A stretch of DNA of 64,000 nucleotides from contig NZ_KB907790.1 of NCBI RefSeq assembly GCF_000382205.1, forward strand, positions 62,001 through 126,000. The letters run 5' to 3'. How positions within the stretch are numbered: the stretch's first letter is position 1; each line of letters opens with the position of its first letter. This document shows, one piece after another, positions 1 through 9,238 of this stretch. A program made the position numbers and the translations under genes. Source of the DNA: Dyadobacter beijingensis DSM 21582 (GTDB taxonomy: Bacteria > Bacteroidota > Bacteroidia > Cytophagales > Spirosomataceae). The notes under the pieces are model-generated. The model saw only the letters and a program-made list of their open reading frames with translations. It did not search any database and had not been told where the DNA came from.

Positions 1-547
1 CGTTCGCGATGATGCTCGTATCGGAAATAAGGATCGTGTCGCAATGCAGCATTTCCTTATATTTTCGGACAAATGTCCCTAGATTCGACGACCCGATTTC
101 TTCTTCTCCCTCGATCATCACCTTCACGTTACACGCAAGCGTACCCGTCGCGAGCATGATTTCGAGGGCTTTGATATGCATATAAAACTGCCCCTTGTCG
201 TCGCAGGCGCCACGGGCATAAATACGGTCGTTTTTGATGACCGGCTCGAACGGGGGAGAGTTCCAGAGCTCGTAAGGGTCTGCCGGCTGCACGTCGTAAT
301 GGCCGTAAATGAGCACGGTAGGCAAGGCAGGATCGATGATTTTTTCGCCGTACACAACAGGGTGCCCTTCGGTTTCGAAGATTTCGGCCCGGTCGGCGCC
401 GGCTTCGGCAATGCGGTCGCGCACATATTCCGCCGCTTTGAGCATATCGGGTTTGAATTTCGAATCGGCGCTAACCGACGGGATGCGGAGCAGGTCGAGC
501 AATTCGTTCAGAAACCGGTCGCGGTTCTTCTCAATATATTCTTGCAT
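1..547 (-). CDS. M20 family dipeptidase (N-terminal part, runs off left edge)
   Basis: This is a zinc-dependent cytosolic dipeptidase/deacylase of peptidase family M20. The minus-strand reading frame is open from an ATG at 547 to the window edge, giving 182 codons of an expected 450 or so. Visible motifs are the metal-binding GHYDVQP near residue 84, the bridging-Asp segment GACDDKGQF about 30 residues later, and the catalytic-Glu segment IEGEEEIGSS, all in the order expected for M20. The C-terminal dimerisation and catalytic regions lie outside the window. A terminator just upstream (590-624) separates it from plsY, so it probably has its own promoter between 548 and 590. The family is clear; the exact substrate is not. 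Confidence 0.88.
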   Translation of the reverse strand, partial: MQEYIEKNRDRFLNELLDLLRIPSVSADSKFKPDMLKAAEYVRDRIAEAGADRAEIFETEGHPVVYGEKIIDPALPTVLIYGHYDVQPADPYELWNSPPFEPVIKNDRIYARGACDDKGQFYMHIKALEIMLATGTLACNVKVMIEGEEEIGSSNLGTFVRKYKEMLHCDTILISDTSIIAN

Positions 548-589
548 TGAATGGTTGTTTTTAGTCTTAACTGAATCGGCCGTCAAGTT

Positions 590-624
590 AAAAAAATAAC
601 CCCTAAGGTTGTGCCTCAGGGGTT
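590..624 (-). terminator. Rho-independent terminator of plsY
   Basis: An inverted repeat pairs AACCCCT (598-604) with AGGGGTT (618-624). It extends inward by AGG/CCT after one mismatch. On the minus strand it is followed by a T-rich run (590-597). It lies 29 nt after the plsY stop. Confidence 0.75.
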
Positions 625-652
625 CGGATTAACAGGGTTAGATTGGGTGTAA

Positions 653-1303
653 TCAGCTTCTCGCTTTGGATTTCGCGAAGATGTTCACGCGGTTCTCATT
701 GCCGTTGAGCAGGCGTACAATGTTTTTCTGGTGTGTGAAAACAACGAGAATAAACATCGTAAAACCGAAAACGACGAGTAACGGCTCGGGGTGCCCGAAT
801 GCACCTGTCCACGAAAGTACCGGGAACGCCAGCGTAGCGAGGATCGAGCTCAGCGATACGTATTGAGAGGCAATTAGTGTCAGAATGAATATAGTGATGC
901 AAACAGACGCCAGCTCAGGGTGAATGGCGAGTACCATTCCGAGCAGTGTGGCAATGCCTTTACCGCCTTTGAAATTCACAAAAACGGGGAAAATGTGGCC
1001 GATTATGGCGATGATACCGAAGATGATCTTGTACATCAGCAGCTCGGTTTCGCCTATTTCGTTCATATAAAAAAGCATGGAAGCAAGGCACGTGGCCGTC
1101 CAGCCTTTCAGCACGTCGATGAGCATTACAACTGTCCCAGCGCGTTTGCCTAATACCCGGAATGTGTTGGTGGCACCCGCGTTACCGCTGCCGTGTTTCC
1201 TGACATCTATTCCAAAATACCCAATGCCGTACCAGACTGAACTTGGGATGGAACCCAGCAAATAAGCAGCAACAATCGCAACTATTAATAAGGCAACACT
1301 CAT
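653..1303 (-). CDS. plsY: Acyl-phosphate:glycerol-3-phosphate acyltransferase PlsY
   Basis: PlsY is an integral inner-membrane enzyme. It transfers an acyl chain from acyl-phosphate to sn-glycerol-3-phosphate, the first committed step of phospholipid synthesis with PlsX as donor source. The 216-residue protein has the usual length, about five hydrophobic segments, the motif GSGNAGATNT near residue 38 and the glycine-rich FKGGKGIATLLG near residue 110, both part of the cytosolic active site. The C-terminus is basic and cytosolic. It is monocistronic: a terminator follows it and the upstream giant gene ends 154 nt away on the same strand. A weak TAnnTTTG match (1315-1322, reversed) lies only about 12 nt before the start and may be chance. 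Confidence 0.95.
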   Translation of the reverse strand: MSVALLIVAIVAAYLLGSIPSSVWYGIGYFGIDVRKHGSGNAGATNTFRVLGKRAGTVVMLIDVLKGWTATCLASMLFYMNEIGETELLMYKIIFGIIAIIGHIFPVFVNFKGGKGIATLLGMVLAIHPELASVCITIFILTLIASQYVSLSSILATLAFPVLSWTGAFGHPEPLLVVFGFTMFILVVFTHQKNIVRLLNGNENRVNIFAKSKARS

Positions 1304-1457
1304 TTTGTACTATTCAAAGATAAATTTAAATTACAAACAGTTTTTCTCAAAAATACGATAGTTGGAGGATTTTACAAGCAAAACTGATGCAAAACTATCA
1401 TTATGCATACGATTTTTCAAAAATTAGCAGAAACTATTGTAAATGCTGCTAATAGCC

Positions 1458-4400
1458 CTAGAATCCCTCGGTAGGTTCCGCTTTTTTCTTCTTTTCTTCG
1501 GTTTGGGAGGCAGCCGTTTTCTTCTTCGCAGTTTTCACGAGCTTCGCTTTCTTCAATGCCGGCTGATAGAAATCGTCGAATCGGTTAACAAACATATCCT
1601 TCTCTTCAGTTCCAATGCTCACGAGCGTCATGTCCTTGGATTTCACATTCTTAGACTTCGCCACGATCTCGTCGTTGAAATCCAGCATCGACGAAACGAC
1701 GCCCAGCTCGCCCTGTTTCAGGTCAAAATAATACCAGACGTCCGGGGAAGCTTCAAGGTATAAGCTAAATTCATCGCCTTCCACGCCCCGGCGCAATTCG
1801 AGTACGCCGGTCATTTGCGCATTGATATTGTTACGCCCGAAATGCGACACACCGATAGGGCCCTGCGAGTAGTAGGCGTTATGCACGGGCGACCAATGCA
1901 GGTTCACATTCGAGAGCACCATCGGTATATCCAGCGACGGGGATGCTTCGAAAATAGGCTTGTAACCCCCAGCTGTCAGTTTCATGTAGGCATCGACCCC
2001 TTTCGGGCCAATCAATGCGGACAATTTGCGGTTCAGCTGATCGGGATCGTCGTCGGCCGCGGTGCTGTTGGACTCGGCGAGGTTGGTTTCCACAATTTTC
2101 GCGGTAAGCGTCGGCACGATCGGTGTCAATGCAGGCGCATTGAAGAGTAGCATCGTGTTGAAGCGGAATTTCAAGCTATCCACCTGCACTTCGGCACTGC
2201 CTACGGTTTGAAGCCAGTTGGCCTGCATGAGTTTAAATGGCCCTGCGAACGTTGCCAGGCCGGTTTTATCGTCAAATGTCAACGCATTACCCTCGTCGAT
2301 CAGACCGTCGGCACCCGGCGGCGGGTTCACGCGGAACGCTTTTTTATCCTCATCGTAGCTAAGGTTGCCCTGTGCCTGGTAAATGTCCTCGTCGCCGTCC
2401 GAATCCTTCGGCGAAAGGAAGCTCATGTACATTCCCTTGGCCTCATTGTAATGCAAACCCACCGAAAGTGGGATTTCGTGTTCGTTTTTGAGGTCTTTAT
2501 TGATTTTTATCGAAACCGATTCGCCCGGCGAATCCTGGTACACGATCCATGAGCTCTGGAAATCCTTCCGGAACTTGATCACCGGCTTCACAAAGCCGTC
2601 CAGTTTCAGCGAAGGTTCATATGCGACGAGGTTGATAGCGCCCTTATATTGAATGCGGGGAGATAGGAAGAGATTCTCTGCCTCCTTAATGTCGGCGCGG
2701 GCCGTGGTGTAATACTTGATGCCCGGCGTAGCGGCTTTATCCTTCGGCTTGCGCTTGCCTTCCTCGCCGGCACCCACTTCCACGAGTTCGAAATTCTGCA
2801 TTTTGATATTAAATGTGTCCTTCCGCGCCGTAATGTACTCGTAAGTCGCAGAGCCCTCGAAGTGGTTGCGCGAATCGATGCGGATATCGGCATCGCGCAT
2901 GTGATGCGACACGTTCAGCGTGTCGATTTCAATGCGGGCCTTTTTCAGGGGCACGATTTTACCCTTCGCATCGACAGCCACCATGCCGCCGTTCGGGATG
3001 ATTTTCACGTCGGCAGTTTGGATAAAAGGCACACCTTTGATGTTCAGGGTTACTTTTTCAATGTCGTAGGTCGCTTCCGAGCCGTTGAATGTCAGCCCTT
3101 CCTGATCGGGATCGGTAGAGGTGTACGACGATGTTTCACCCAGACCTTTCATCAGGATCGTTTTTTTCGTCATGTCCCATTTCGCGCTGCCGATAAGCGT
3201 TTGGTAAGAGGCCGTCGGGATCTGCATACCGGAAGAATCGCTGCCGAAACCCGATTCGTCGGTAACGAAGTTCGCGATGCCGGTTTTGAAGTTGAAATCC
3301 ACATTGACATTATTCCCGGTTAGCAGCTTTTTGGTCGACTTTACATCTGTACTATTGATCGCAAATGCCGATTTATTAGCCAGAAACCCATCCTTATTGA
3401 ACTTGATGTCCGGCGAAGTCAGCTCGGAATCCGCGCGTTTCAGTTTACCATTTCCATACAAGCCCGTCGAGCGCAGGAGCAAACTCCCTTCCAGGTTGGT
3501 CGTGCCCTGGTGAAATGCGAACGATTTGCCCGTGGTGCTGATAAACATGCTGTCTGCATTGGGATACCATTTCAATGCATAATCTTTCAGCGCTACGGCC
3601 GGGAAATAACCTTTGCCGATGGTCGCTTCCTTAATGCTGGCTGTTTCTCCGGTAGCCATCAATGAGTCGGCGGTTAGCAGGACATTTTTAGCGGGCATAG
3701 TAGCCGAGAGGTATTTTAAAATGGCTTTCGAATGCAAGCCGCTGTTGTCCATGGTGAGCGTGTCCGTGAACTTGGCCAGAGCTTTTCCTTCGTAAAGCTT
3801 CATATCCGTTACCGGCGGCTTGTAATCGAAGCCCAGCGAGTTGTCGGGCATGCTTTTCAGGATCGTTTGCAGGGGCGGAAGAATGCCGTTGGAATTGAAT
3901 GTTCCTTCAAAAATCACGTCACGCTGGTCGAGGCCGTCCATATCGATCTTCGGGATCTTGAAAAATACCTCGCGCGGGTAGAGTACCGTCCCTCGCTCCG
4001 GCTGGTCAAAATAGACGATCATACCGTCCGGTACCACCAGTCGCGGCGACTTTTTAATACCTTTCTGGATACCTGATTTGTTTTTCGGATCGCTGAGGTA
4101 GAACGTACCGCCTTTTTCATACTTCACGTGCCCACCGACCTCGCCTTTCTGGCCTTTCGCAAATTTATCACGCGGCGTAAAGGTGATCGAATCCGACGGT
4201 GCCACATTCACGAAGAACTGGTTGTAATCGAACTTGATATTCTGCCCGCGAAACTGGTAGTTCGAAGCGACCATCTGTCCATTCAACGTGAAATTGCGGT
4301 TTTTACCGATAATCACCTTCTTATCCGACGGTACCGCGTAGATTTTCAATGAGTCGCTGACGATAAACCTGGAAACCCCGAGCACGGTGAGCATGGTGTC

Positions 4401-6137
4401 AGGCAGGTAGATCGTCGCATTGGCCAACTCGTCGTTCGCCGCGAACTGGCCGCTTACCTGGAAATTGTCGTAGTCGGCCTTGTCCATATTCGCGAGCACG
4501 TACATGGCGCCTTTTTTGCTCAATGCGTATTCGTCCGTGGCTTTGTTGTAAGTGAAATAGTCGTCGAGCGCGAGCCGCTGCAATGCATTGCGGATGATGA
4601 CCGGTTTCTGGTTGAATTTTGCTGCCAGTTCTTCCGGTAAAAACGACGTTTTTTTCGTCTGCTGGGCATAGCTCGCCGCCATGATCAGCGGCTGAAAGCC
4701 ATATTCCTTCGCAATCTCCCGGAACCTTTCCTTTTTGAAATAATCGATCGATTCCAGGCGCACGGGCACTTCGGTTTTACCATTAATGCGCAAAAATTCC
4801 ACTTTATCGGTCGGGAAACGCCAGCGCATCGCCTGCGACCAGATGTTCATTTTGTGATAGGAATCCTTGTAGGGGAGCGGACCATAGTCGGTTTTATCCA
4901 TCCGGCCCAACCGCACCAGGCCTTCATCGTCATTATATTTAAAAGTCACGCCCGGATGCACGAGCGAATCCGCGCCCAGGGGCATGGAATACAATGCCCA
5001 ATTGGCTGTAAAAACAGAGTCCTTCAACGCGAAACGCTTGCTGCGTACGCTGAATGCCGGTTTTTCCTGGTATTTGACTTTGATCGTCGAATACTTGTCA
5101 TTCAAAGCCGAGCTGTACCGGTCGAGGCCGATCAGCGAATAGCCGCCTTTATAGTCGATATTTTTCCGCACCTCTTTCAGTTTCGCATCGATATCGTTCG
5201 AAACAAACCGCGGGTATTGTGCCGGCTGTCCTTTGATGCGCTTAATGCCCCGGTACTCCACCGTTCCTTTCACGGGCGCCGCCAGGTAGTTGTCGGAATG
5301 CAGCGTGCTGTTTTCGGCTAGTAATCGCGGGTGATTGATGTTGAAAGAATAGGCGTCGAGGTCGGCGTAAATGCTCGAATCACCCGCCGTCTGCCAGGTA
5401 AACTTGCCGTTTTTACCGACGAATACCCCATCGCGCAGCGAAACGCTACCACTGGCCGGCCCGAAAACGACCGAGTCGCCACCTGCTACCATCGCGAAAG
5501 TCGCGTTTTCGAGATCCATTAACGGTCCGGCGATAATGGGCAATGGGTTGGATTTCGGGGCTATTACGTAGTTGGTATCTATCGGCGTGTCCCAGCCGTC
5601 GTTCGCCGTCGCCGTTTCTTTGGCGACCGTCGAATCGGCTTTGGTGTCGAATCGGTATTTGAAATCCCCGCCCAGTAAATAGAGCGTGTTGTAGTTGCTG
5701 CCGTAAAGCTTGTTGCTTTCGGTGATCGGCAGGGCTGTTTGCAGTACTTTCTGGAAAGTTTTGGCGTCGTATTTTTCGCCTGCTTTAGTGGCTACGTCGA
5801 GGAAGCCGTCCAGCTTATCCGGTGCTTTTTTGGCCAGAGCATGTGTGTTGCGGATCAGCAATGCGAGCAGCGGCCCGCCTTTTTGCCCTTTGGCCACCTG
5901 CGTTTTCACAATGCCGATGAATTTCGCCTGCTGCTGCGGGTTGATGCCCGACATCCAGACGCTGTCCAGCTGGACGGTCGAGCGGATATATTGCGGGTTC
6001 CGGCTACCATCCATCAGTTTGCGGAGCTGCGGCATGAATTGTGCCGGGTCGTCGGCCAGTTTGAGGTTCTGGGCGGCCGCGTTTTTTCCGATAAATGTCA
6101 GCAGGTAAAGCAGTAAGGCAAGGCGAAATAGCTTCAT
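1458..6137 (-). CDS. Giant secreted beta-rich protein of unknown function (1559 aa)
   Basis: I do not recognise a named domain. Residues 1-22 form a Sec signal peptide ending at an AAAQ-like site, so the product is periplasmic or outer-membrane associated. Residues about 25-150 look helical. The rest is a long succession of short alternating hydrophobic/polar strands separated by GK- and D-rich turns, as in beta-helix, AsmA/LPS-transport or scaffold proteins. There are few cysteines and no lipobox. The C-terminal 30 residues are Lys/Glu/Ala-rich and low complexity. No type IX sorting domain is seen. It starts 10 nt after the prmA stop, so the two are probably cotranscribed. Proteins of this size and look are commonly annotated hypothetical in Cytophagales (from memory). 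Coding confidence is high, function unknown. Confidence 0.85.
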   Translation of the reverse strand: MKLFRLALLLYLLTFIGKNAAAQNLKLADDPAQFMPQLRKLMDGSRNPQYIRSTVQLDSVWMSGINPQQQAKFIGIVKTQVAKGQKGGPLLALLIRNTHALAKKAPDKLDGFLDVATKAGEKYDAKTFQKVLQTALPITESNKLYGSNYNTLYLLGGDFKYRFDTKADSTVAKETATANDGWDTPIDTNYVIAPKSNPLPIIAGPLMDLENATFAMVAGGDSVVFGPASGSVSLRDGVFVGKNGKFTWQTAGDSSIYADLDAYSFNINHPRLLAENSTLHSDNYLAAPVKGTVEYRGIKRIKGQPAQYPRFVSNDIDAKLKEVRKNIDYKGGYSLIGLDRYSSALNDKYSTIKVKYQEKPAFSVRSKRFALKDSVFTANWALYSMPLGADSLVHPGVTFKYNDDEGLVRLGRMDKTDYGPLPYKDSYHKMNIWSQAMRWRFPTDKVEFLRINGKTEVPVRLESIDYFKKERFREIAKEYGFQPLIMAASYAQQTKKTSFLPEELAAKFNQKPVIIRNALQRLALDDYFTYNKATDEYALSKKGAMYVLANMDKADYDNFQVSGQFAANDELANATIYLPDTMLTVLGVSRFIVSDSLKIYAVPSDKKVIIGKNRNFTLNGQMVASNYQFRGQNIKFDYNQFFVNVAPSDSITFTPRDKFAKGQKGEVGGHVKYEKGGTFYLSDPKNKSGIQKGIKKSPRLVVPDGMIVYFDQPERGTVLYPREVFFKIPKIDMDGLDQRDVIFEGTFNSNGILPPLQTILKSMPDNSLGFDYKPPVTDMKLYEGKALAKFTDTLTMDNSGLHSKAILKYLSATMPAKNVLLTADSLMATGETASIKEATIGKGYFPAVALKDYALKWYPNADSMFISTTGKSFAFHQGTTNLEGSLLLRSTGLYGNGKLKRADSELTSPDIKFNKDGFLANKSAFAINSTDVKSTKKLLTGNNVNVDFNFKTGIANFVTDESGFGSDSSGMQIPTASYQTLIGSAKWDMTKKTILMKGLGETSSYTSTDPDQEGLTFNGSEATYDIEKVTLNIKGVPFIQTADVKIIPNGGMVAVDAKGKIVPLKKARIEIDTLNVSHHMRDADIRIDSRNHFEGSATYEYITARKDTFNIKMQNFELVEVGAGEEGKRKPKDKAATPGIKYYTTARADIKEAENLFLSPRIQYKGAINLVAYEPSLKLDGFVKPVIKFRKDFQSSWIVYQDSPGESVSIKINKDLKNEHEIPLSVGLHYNEAKGMYMSFLSPKDSDGDEDIYQAQGNLSYDEDKKAFRVNPPPGADGLIDEGNALTFDDKTGLATFAGPFKLMQANWLQTVGSAEVQVDSLKFRFNTMLLFNAPALTPIVPTLTAKIVETNLAESNSTAADDDPDQLNRKLSALIGPKGVDAYMKLTAGGYKPIFEASPSLDIPMVLSNVNLHWSPVHNAYYSQGPIGVSHFGRNNINAQMTGVLELRRGVEGDEFSLYLEASPDVWYYFDLKQGELGVVSSMLDFNDEIVAKSKNVKSKDMTLVSIGTEEKDMFVNRFDDFYQPALKKAKLVKTAKKKTAASQTEEKKKKAEPTEGF

Positions 6138-6147
6138 GGTTTACAGT

Positions 6148-6984
6148 CTATTTGATCTTTTCAAAAACAACGGTTGCCCATTGGTTGCGGGTATTCGACC
6201 TGAGTTTTTTCAAGCCGTTTTCCGCGGCGCATTTTTCAATATCGGCCTGGTCGGTTTCATAAAACCCGCTGGTAACGAGCCAGCCGCCCGGTTCCAGGTG
6301 TTGTACGTATGTTGGAATTTCAGCCAGGAGGATATTCCGGTTGATATTCGCGAGCACCCCGCCGAAAATTTTCGCTTCCGGCACATCCTGGATCGTTCCC
6401 TGAAATACTTCCGAATCCGCCGGCAGATCATTCATTGCGAAATTCTCGCGGGTATTTTCCACAGCCCATTCGTCGATATCGAAGCCCAGCAGGTGCGCAG
6501 CGCCCAGTTTGTACGCCAGGATCGCCAGAATCCCCGTTCCGCAACCCACATCCATGATCGAAAGTCGTTCGTGGGGGAGGTTAAGTTGCTCGTTCATGAC
6601 GAGCCAGGTCGTTTCGTGGTGCCCGGTGCCGAACGACATTTTCGGCTGGATCAGCAAATCATAGGTAAAAGAGGGATCGGGCTCATGAAACGTCGCCCGC
6701 ACGCGCACCTGGTCACCCACCTCGATCGGCTCGTAGCTTTTTTCCCACTCCTCGTTCCAGTTTCTTCTTTCTAACGATTTCCAGGTTGCGGCTATTGTCG
6801 TTAAATCCAGGTATTTGGCCGTTAAATCAGCGATGGCCTCCTCCCTGAAATCTTCCTCCTGAATGTACGCGAGCAGCCCTTCGTCGGTCTCCACAAACGA
6901 CTCATACCCGGCCTCGCCGAGCTCCGCCATCAATATCTCCGAAAACTCGGGGTCCACTTTCAAATCCAGTTCGATGTAATTCAT
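6148..6984 (-). CDS. prmA: Ribosomal protein L11 methyltransferase PrmA
   Basis: PrmA is a SAM-dependent methyltransferase that trimethylates ribosomal protein L11. The product is 278 residues. A variable N-terminal L11-recognition domain comes first, followed by a Rossmann fold with SAM motif I DVGCGTGILAILA near residue 148 and the NxNR-type post-motif ANINRNIL, which resembles the catalytic NPPF/NINR loop of PrmA. The frame stays open upstream to 7062, but that extension runs into the terminator of the glycogen synthase gene. I therefore start at the ATG at 6984, giving MNYIELDL, the usual family start. It is followed after 10 nt by the giant secreted protein gene. Confidence 0.92.
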   Translation of the reverse strand: MNYIELDLKVDPEFSEILMAELGEAGYESFVETDEGLLAYIQEEDFREEAIADLTAKYLDLTTIAATWKSLERRNWNEEWEKSYEPIEVGDQVRVRATFHEPDPSFTYDLLIQPKMSFGTGHHETTWLVMNEQLNLPHERLSIMDVGCGTGILAILAYKLGAAHLLGFDIDEWAVENTRENFAMNDLPADSEVFQGTIQDVPEAKIFGGVLANINRNILLAEIPTYVQHLEPGGWLVTSGFYETDQADIEKCAAENGLKKLRSNTRNQWATVVFEKIK

Positions 6985-7042
6985 TGTAATAGTTATTGGT
7001 AAAAATTGCGTGGTGAAGGTGTTGAAAATTTTCAGGAATGCA

Positions 7043-7076
7043 ATAAAAAGGCCCATTAACATCGGTCAATGGGCCT
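7043..7076 (-). terminator. Rho-independent terminator of the glycogen synthase gene
   Basis: Perfect 9-bp arms AGGCCCATT (7049-7057) and AATGGGCCT (7068-7076) enclose a 10-nt loop. On the minus strand a T-run follows (7043-7048). It separates glycogen synthase from prmA. Confidence 0.8.
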
Positions 7077-7094
7077 AAAATCAATGCTTAGCTA

Positions 7095-8909
7095 TCACGG
7101 CTTCCGTCTCTTCGCTGCCAGATCGTGCGCGGTGTCATAATAGGACCGCAAATTCATCCAGTCGAAAACATCCGAGATATTTTCTACGCGGTTGCGCTGC
7201 ATAATGCGGTCGCGGCGCTGCATGCGCACGAATTTGAAGAGAATGTCGGCGAGCTGGTCTGCTGCCTGGGAAAAGGTCTGCGATTTGCGGTTGATGACGT
7301 AAATGCCCCGGTTTTCGTAGTCGCGCATGATTTGCATGATGTAATCGCCGAAGCCGGAAAGGTCGCTGGTAACGGTGGGTACGCCGCGGACAACGCATTC
7401 CAATGGCGTGTAGCCCCACGGCTCGTAATAGCTCGGAAACACACCCAAATGGCAGCCGCGTACGAACTGGCCGTAATCGAGGCCGAACAGCGGGTTCGTC
7501 GACGCGATGAAATCGGGGTGGTAGACGATCTTCACACGGTCGCGCTCGTTGTTGACCAGGTTCGCGCGCTTGCAGAAATCGGTAATGCCGTCTTCCTGTT
7601 TCAGGTCGTGGGTAACGAATGCCGGCAGCTTATCCGTTTTCCAGCTCTGGATGGTCCTGCGCAGACGCAAACGCCAGTATTCGTCAACAAAATCGTTCAG
7701 ATCGGGCATTTTGTGGTCGGTGCCGGATGCCGTAGCGAGAAAAAGTTTTTCTCCTACTTCCTTCTCGATGGCGGTACAGGTTTCCTGCAACTCGTTCAGC
7801 ACGGCCCGCGATTGCAGTACGTCCGGGTTCACCGACATGTAAGGCTGTTTGGTGACGATAAACATCACCACGGTCATATCCATATTGGCCTGCACCATCT
7901 TCCAGTTCAGGCGCGCGAGGGCTTCCAGCGTGAGGTCGTAACCCTTATTGGAATACTCATAACGGCCCGACGTGAAAAAGTAGAGCGTTTTGTCCAGATC
8001 AAACGAATAGCTGGGAAAGAAATGCCCCATGACGAATTCGTGGATGCGTTCCTTATGCTTCAGGTGCAGATTCTGAAATTCGTGCACAGCCTGGAACCGC
8101 ACAACGTTCAGGCCATTCGGGGTCACGAGATCGGGCATGCGGCCGAGGAACACCTCGCATTCGCGGGCGGTCACGTCGCTTACCGTCGTGAGCACGTGTG
8201 CATTCAGCGCGGCCTGGCGCTCGACGGCGCATTGCGCCATGATGCCGTAGTTTTTAGCTTCCTGTTCCCAGTCGAAGAAAGGAAGTTTGTTATAAAAACC
8301 CGACACATTTTGCGCCAGATAGCGCCCGAGCATGGTCGCGTGGGTAGTGAACGTCGTCGCGATCTTGACATTCTCGCGTTTCAACTCCGGCAGCCCGCTG
8401 CTCGCCATCCATTCGTGGAACTGGGCGAAGATTTCCTCGCGTTTCGCATTCTCGTCCGCGTATTCTTTCAGGAATATACGTACCAGTTCGCCGAAGCAAA
8501 GTGTTTGGTTGACAAGGTGTTCGACGTTGATCGTCGGGATGCGGTTCTTTTCCCAAAGGTTAAATTTGATCGCATCGAGCTGGCCCATGATGCTGTCGAG
8601 ATCGAACAGCACCACACGAGGCTTACCGGTAACAAGCCAGTAGCCGTAATATACCGAGAAACCCATTTCCCGCATTCGCTTCACGATACGCCCGGCCGGT
8701 GAATCGTCCAGGTCGTGAATCTGCTCAAATTCGGAAGACGCCTTTTTTTCGAAATAAGGTCCCAGCAAGAAGTAGTTATCCTCCCACTTTTCAACCATGG
8801 CAGGTACTTTGGTCCTTATGACAGTGTATATCCCTCCAACTTGATTACAAACCTCCCATGCAACTTCGAACAGGACGTTTTTCTTAGTGGTTTTGACAAA
8901 TGGTTCCAA
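7095..8909 (-). CDS. Glycogen synthase, glycosyltransferase family 3 (eukaryotic type)
   Basis: This cytosolic enzyme extends alpha-1,4-glucan chains from a nucleotide-sugar donor. Its 604 residues resemble the GT3 (yeast/animal GSY) family rather than bacterial GT5 GlgA. The N-terminus carries the donor-binding loop EVCNQVGGIYTV (residues about 20-31). The C-terminal half carries the acceptor/UDP-site segment PSYYEPWGYTPLECVVRGVP near residue 500, with the retaining GT-B EX7E-type glutamates. GT3 synthases are known in Bacteroidota. The gene is monocistronic, with a terminator after it and a 329-nt divergent intergenic region before it. Allosteric arginine clusters of eukaryotic enzymes were not assessed. 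No other glycogen gene lies in the window. Confidence 0.9.
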   Translation of the reverse strand: MEPFVKTTKKNVLFEVAWEVCNQVGGIYTVIRTKVPAMVEKWEDNYFLLGPYFEKKASSEFEQIHDLDDSPAGRIVKRMREMGFSVYYGYWLVTGKPRVVLFDLDSIMGQLDAIKFNLWEKNRIPTINVEHLVNQTLCFGELVRIFLKEYADENAKREEIFAQFHEWMASSGLPELKRENVKIATTFTTHATMLGRYLAQNVSGFYNKLPFFDWEQEAKNYGIMAQCAVERQAALNAHVLTTVSDVTARECEVFLGRMPDLVTPNGLNVVRFQAVHEFQNLHLKHKERIHEFVMGHFFPSYSFDLDKTLYFFTSGRYEYSNKGYDLTLEALARLNWKMVQANMDMTVVMFIVTKQPYMSVNPDVLQSRAVLNELQETCTAIEKEVGEKLFLATASGTDHKMPDLNDFVDEYWRLRLRRTIQSWKTDKLPAFVTHDLKQEDGITDFCKRANLVNNERDRVKIVYHPDFIASTNPLFGLDYGQFVRGCHLGVFPSYYEPWGYTPLECVVRGVPTVTSDLSGFGDYIMQIMRDYENRGIYVINRKSQTFSQAADQLADILFKFVRMQRRDRIMQRNRVENISDVFDWMNLRSYYDTAHDLAAKRRKP

Positions 8910-9238
8910 TTAGGGTACAGTTTTAAGCGTTACTAGGGTATTTAAAAGGGGACTATGCTTCCGTTTATGTCACAAAAATCCTTGTTATTACACAATAAAT
9001 ATGCAGAAAAATAATTCAGAATAACAACAATCGGATGGTTGTTAACGCAGCCGTAAAGGCGGTTTAAAACATCATTCCAGCGTTAAAATATAATTAAGTC
9101 AAGAAAAGCCTGTCGGCAGCGATTTTCTTATGCCGCTCCAAATCGGACTGTTATTGCTCGAAATTAAGACGGTTGTCGGCTAACTTTGTTCCAAAATACG
9201 TTACTTTGGTCGGATTAACATTTTGCATTGGTCAGATA
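8910..9238. other. 329-nt divergent intergenic region
   Basis: This AT-rich spacer separates the start codons of glycogen synthase (minus) and the GHL10 lipoprotein (plus). I see one promoter-like element (9181-9188, listed separately) for the rightward gene. I see no clear TAnnTTTG element for the leftward gene, no tRNA, no riboswitch-like fold and no credible small ORF. Confidence 0.6.
9181..9188 (+). promoter_or_regulatory. Bacteroidota -7 element (TAACTTTG) before the GHL10 gene
   Basis: TAACTTTG matches the Bacteroidota housekeeping consensus TAnnTTTG. A TTG at 9154-9156 is 24 nt upstream, slightly farther than the usual 19-21. Transcription would begin near 9195, downstream of the longest possible frame start at 9173. 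This favours the later GTG start at 9239. Confidence 0.45.

Noticed and set aside
1315..1322. TATCTTTG (minus strand) as the plsY promoter
   Set aside because: It would leave a leader of only about 5 nt; possible but too close to the start to claim.
7125..8702. 525-codon open frame antisense to the glycogen synthase gene
   Set aside because: It lies wholly opposite a clear GT3 gene, has no recognisable domain, and its composition (many His, Val, Arg) is the usual product of reading a GC-rich gene backwards.
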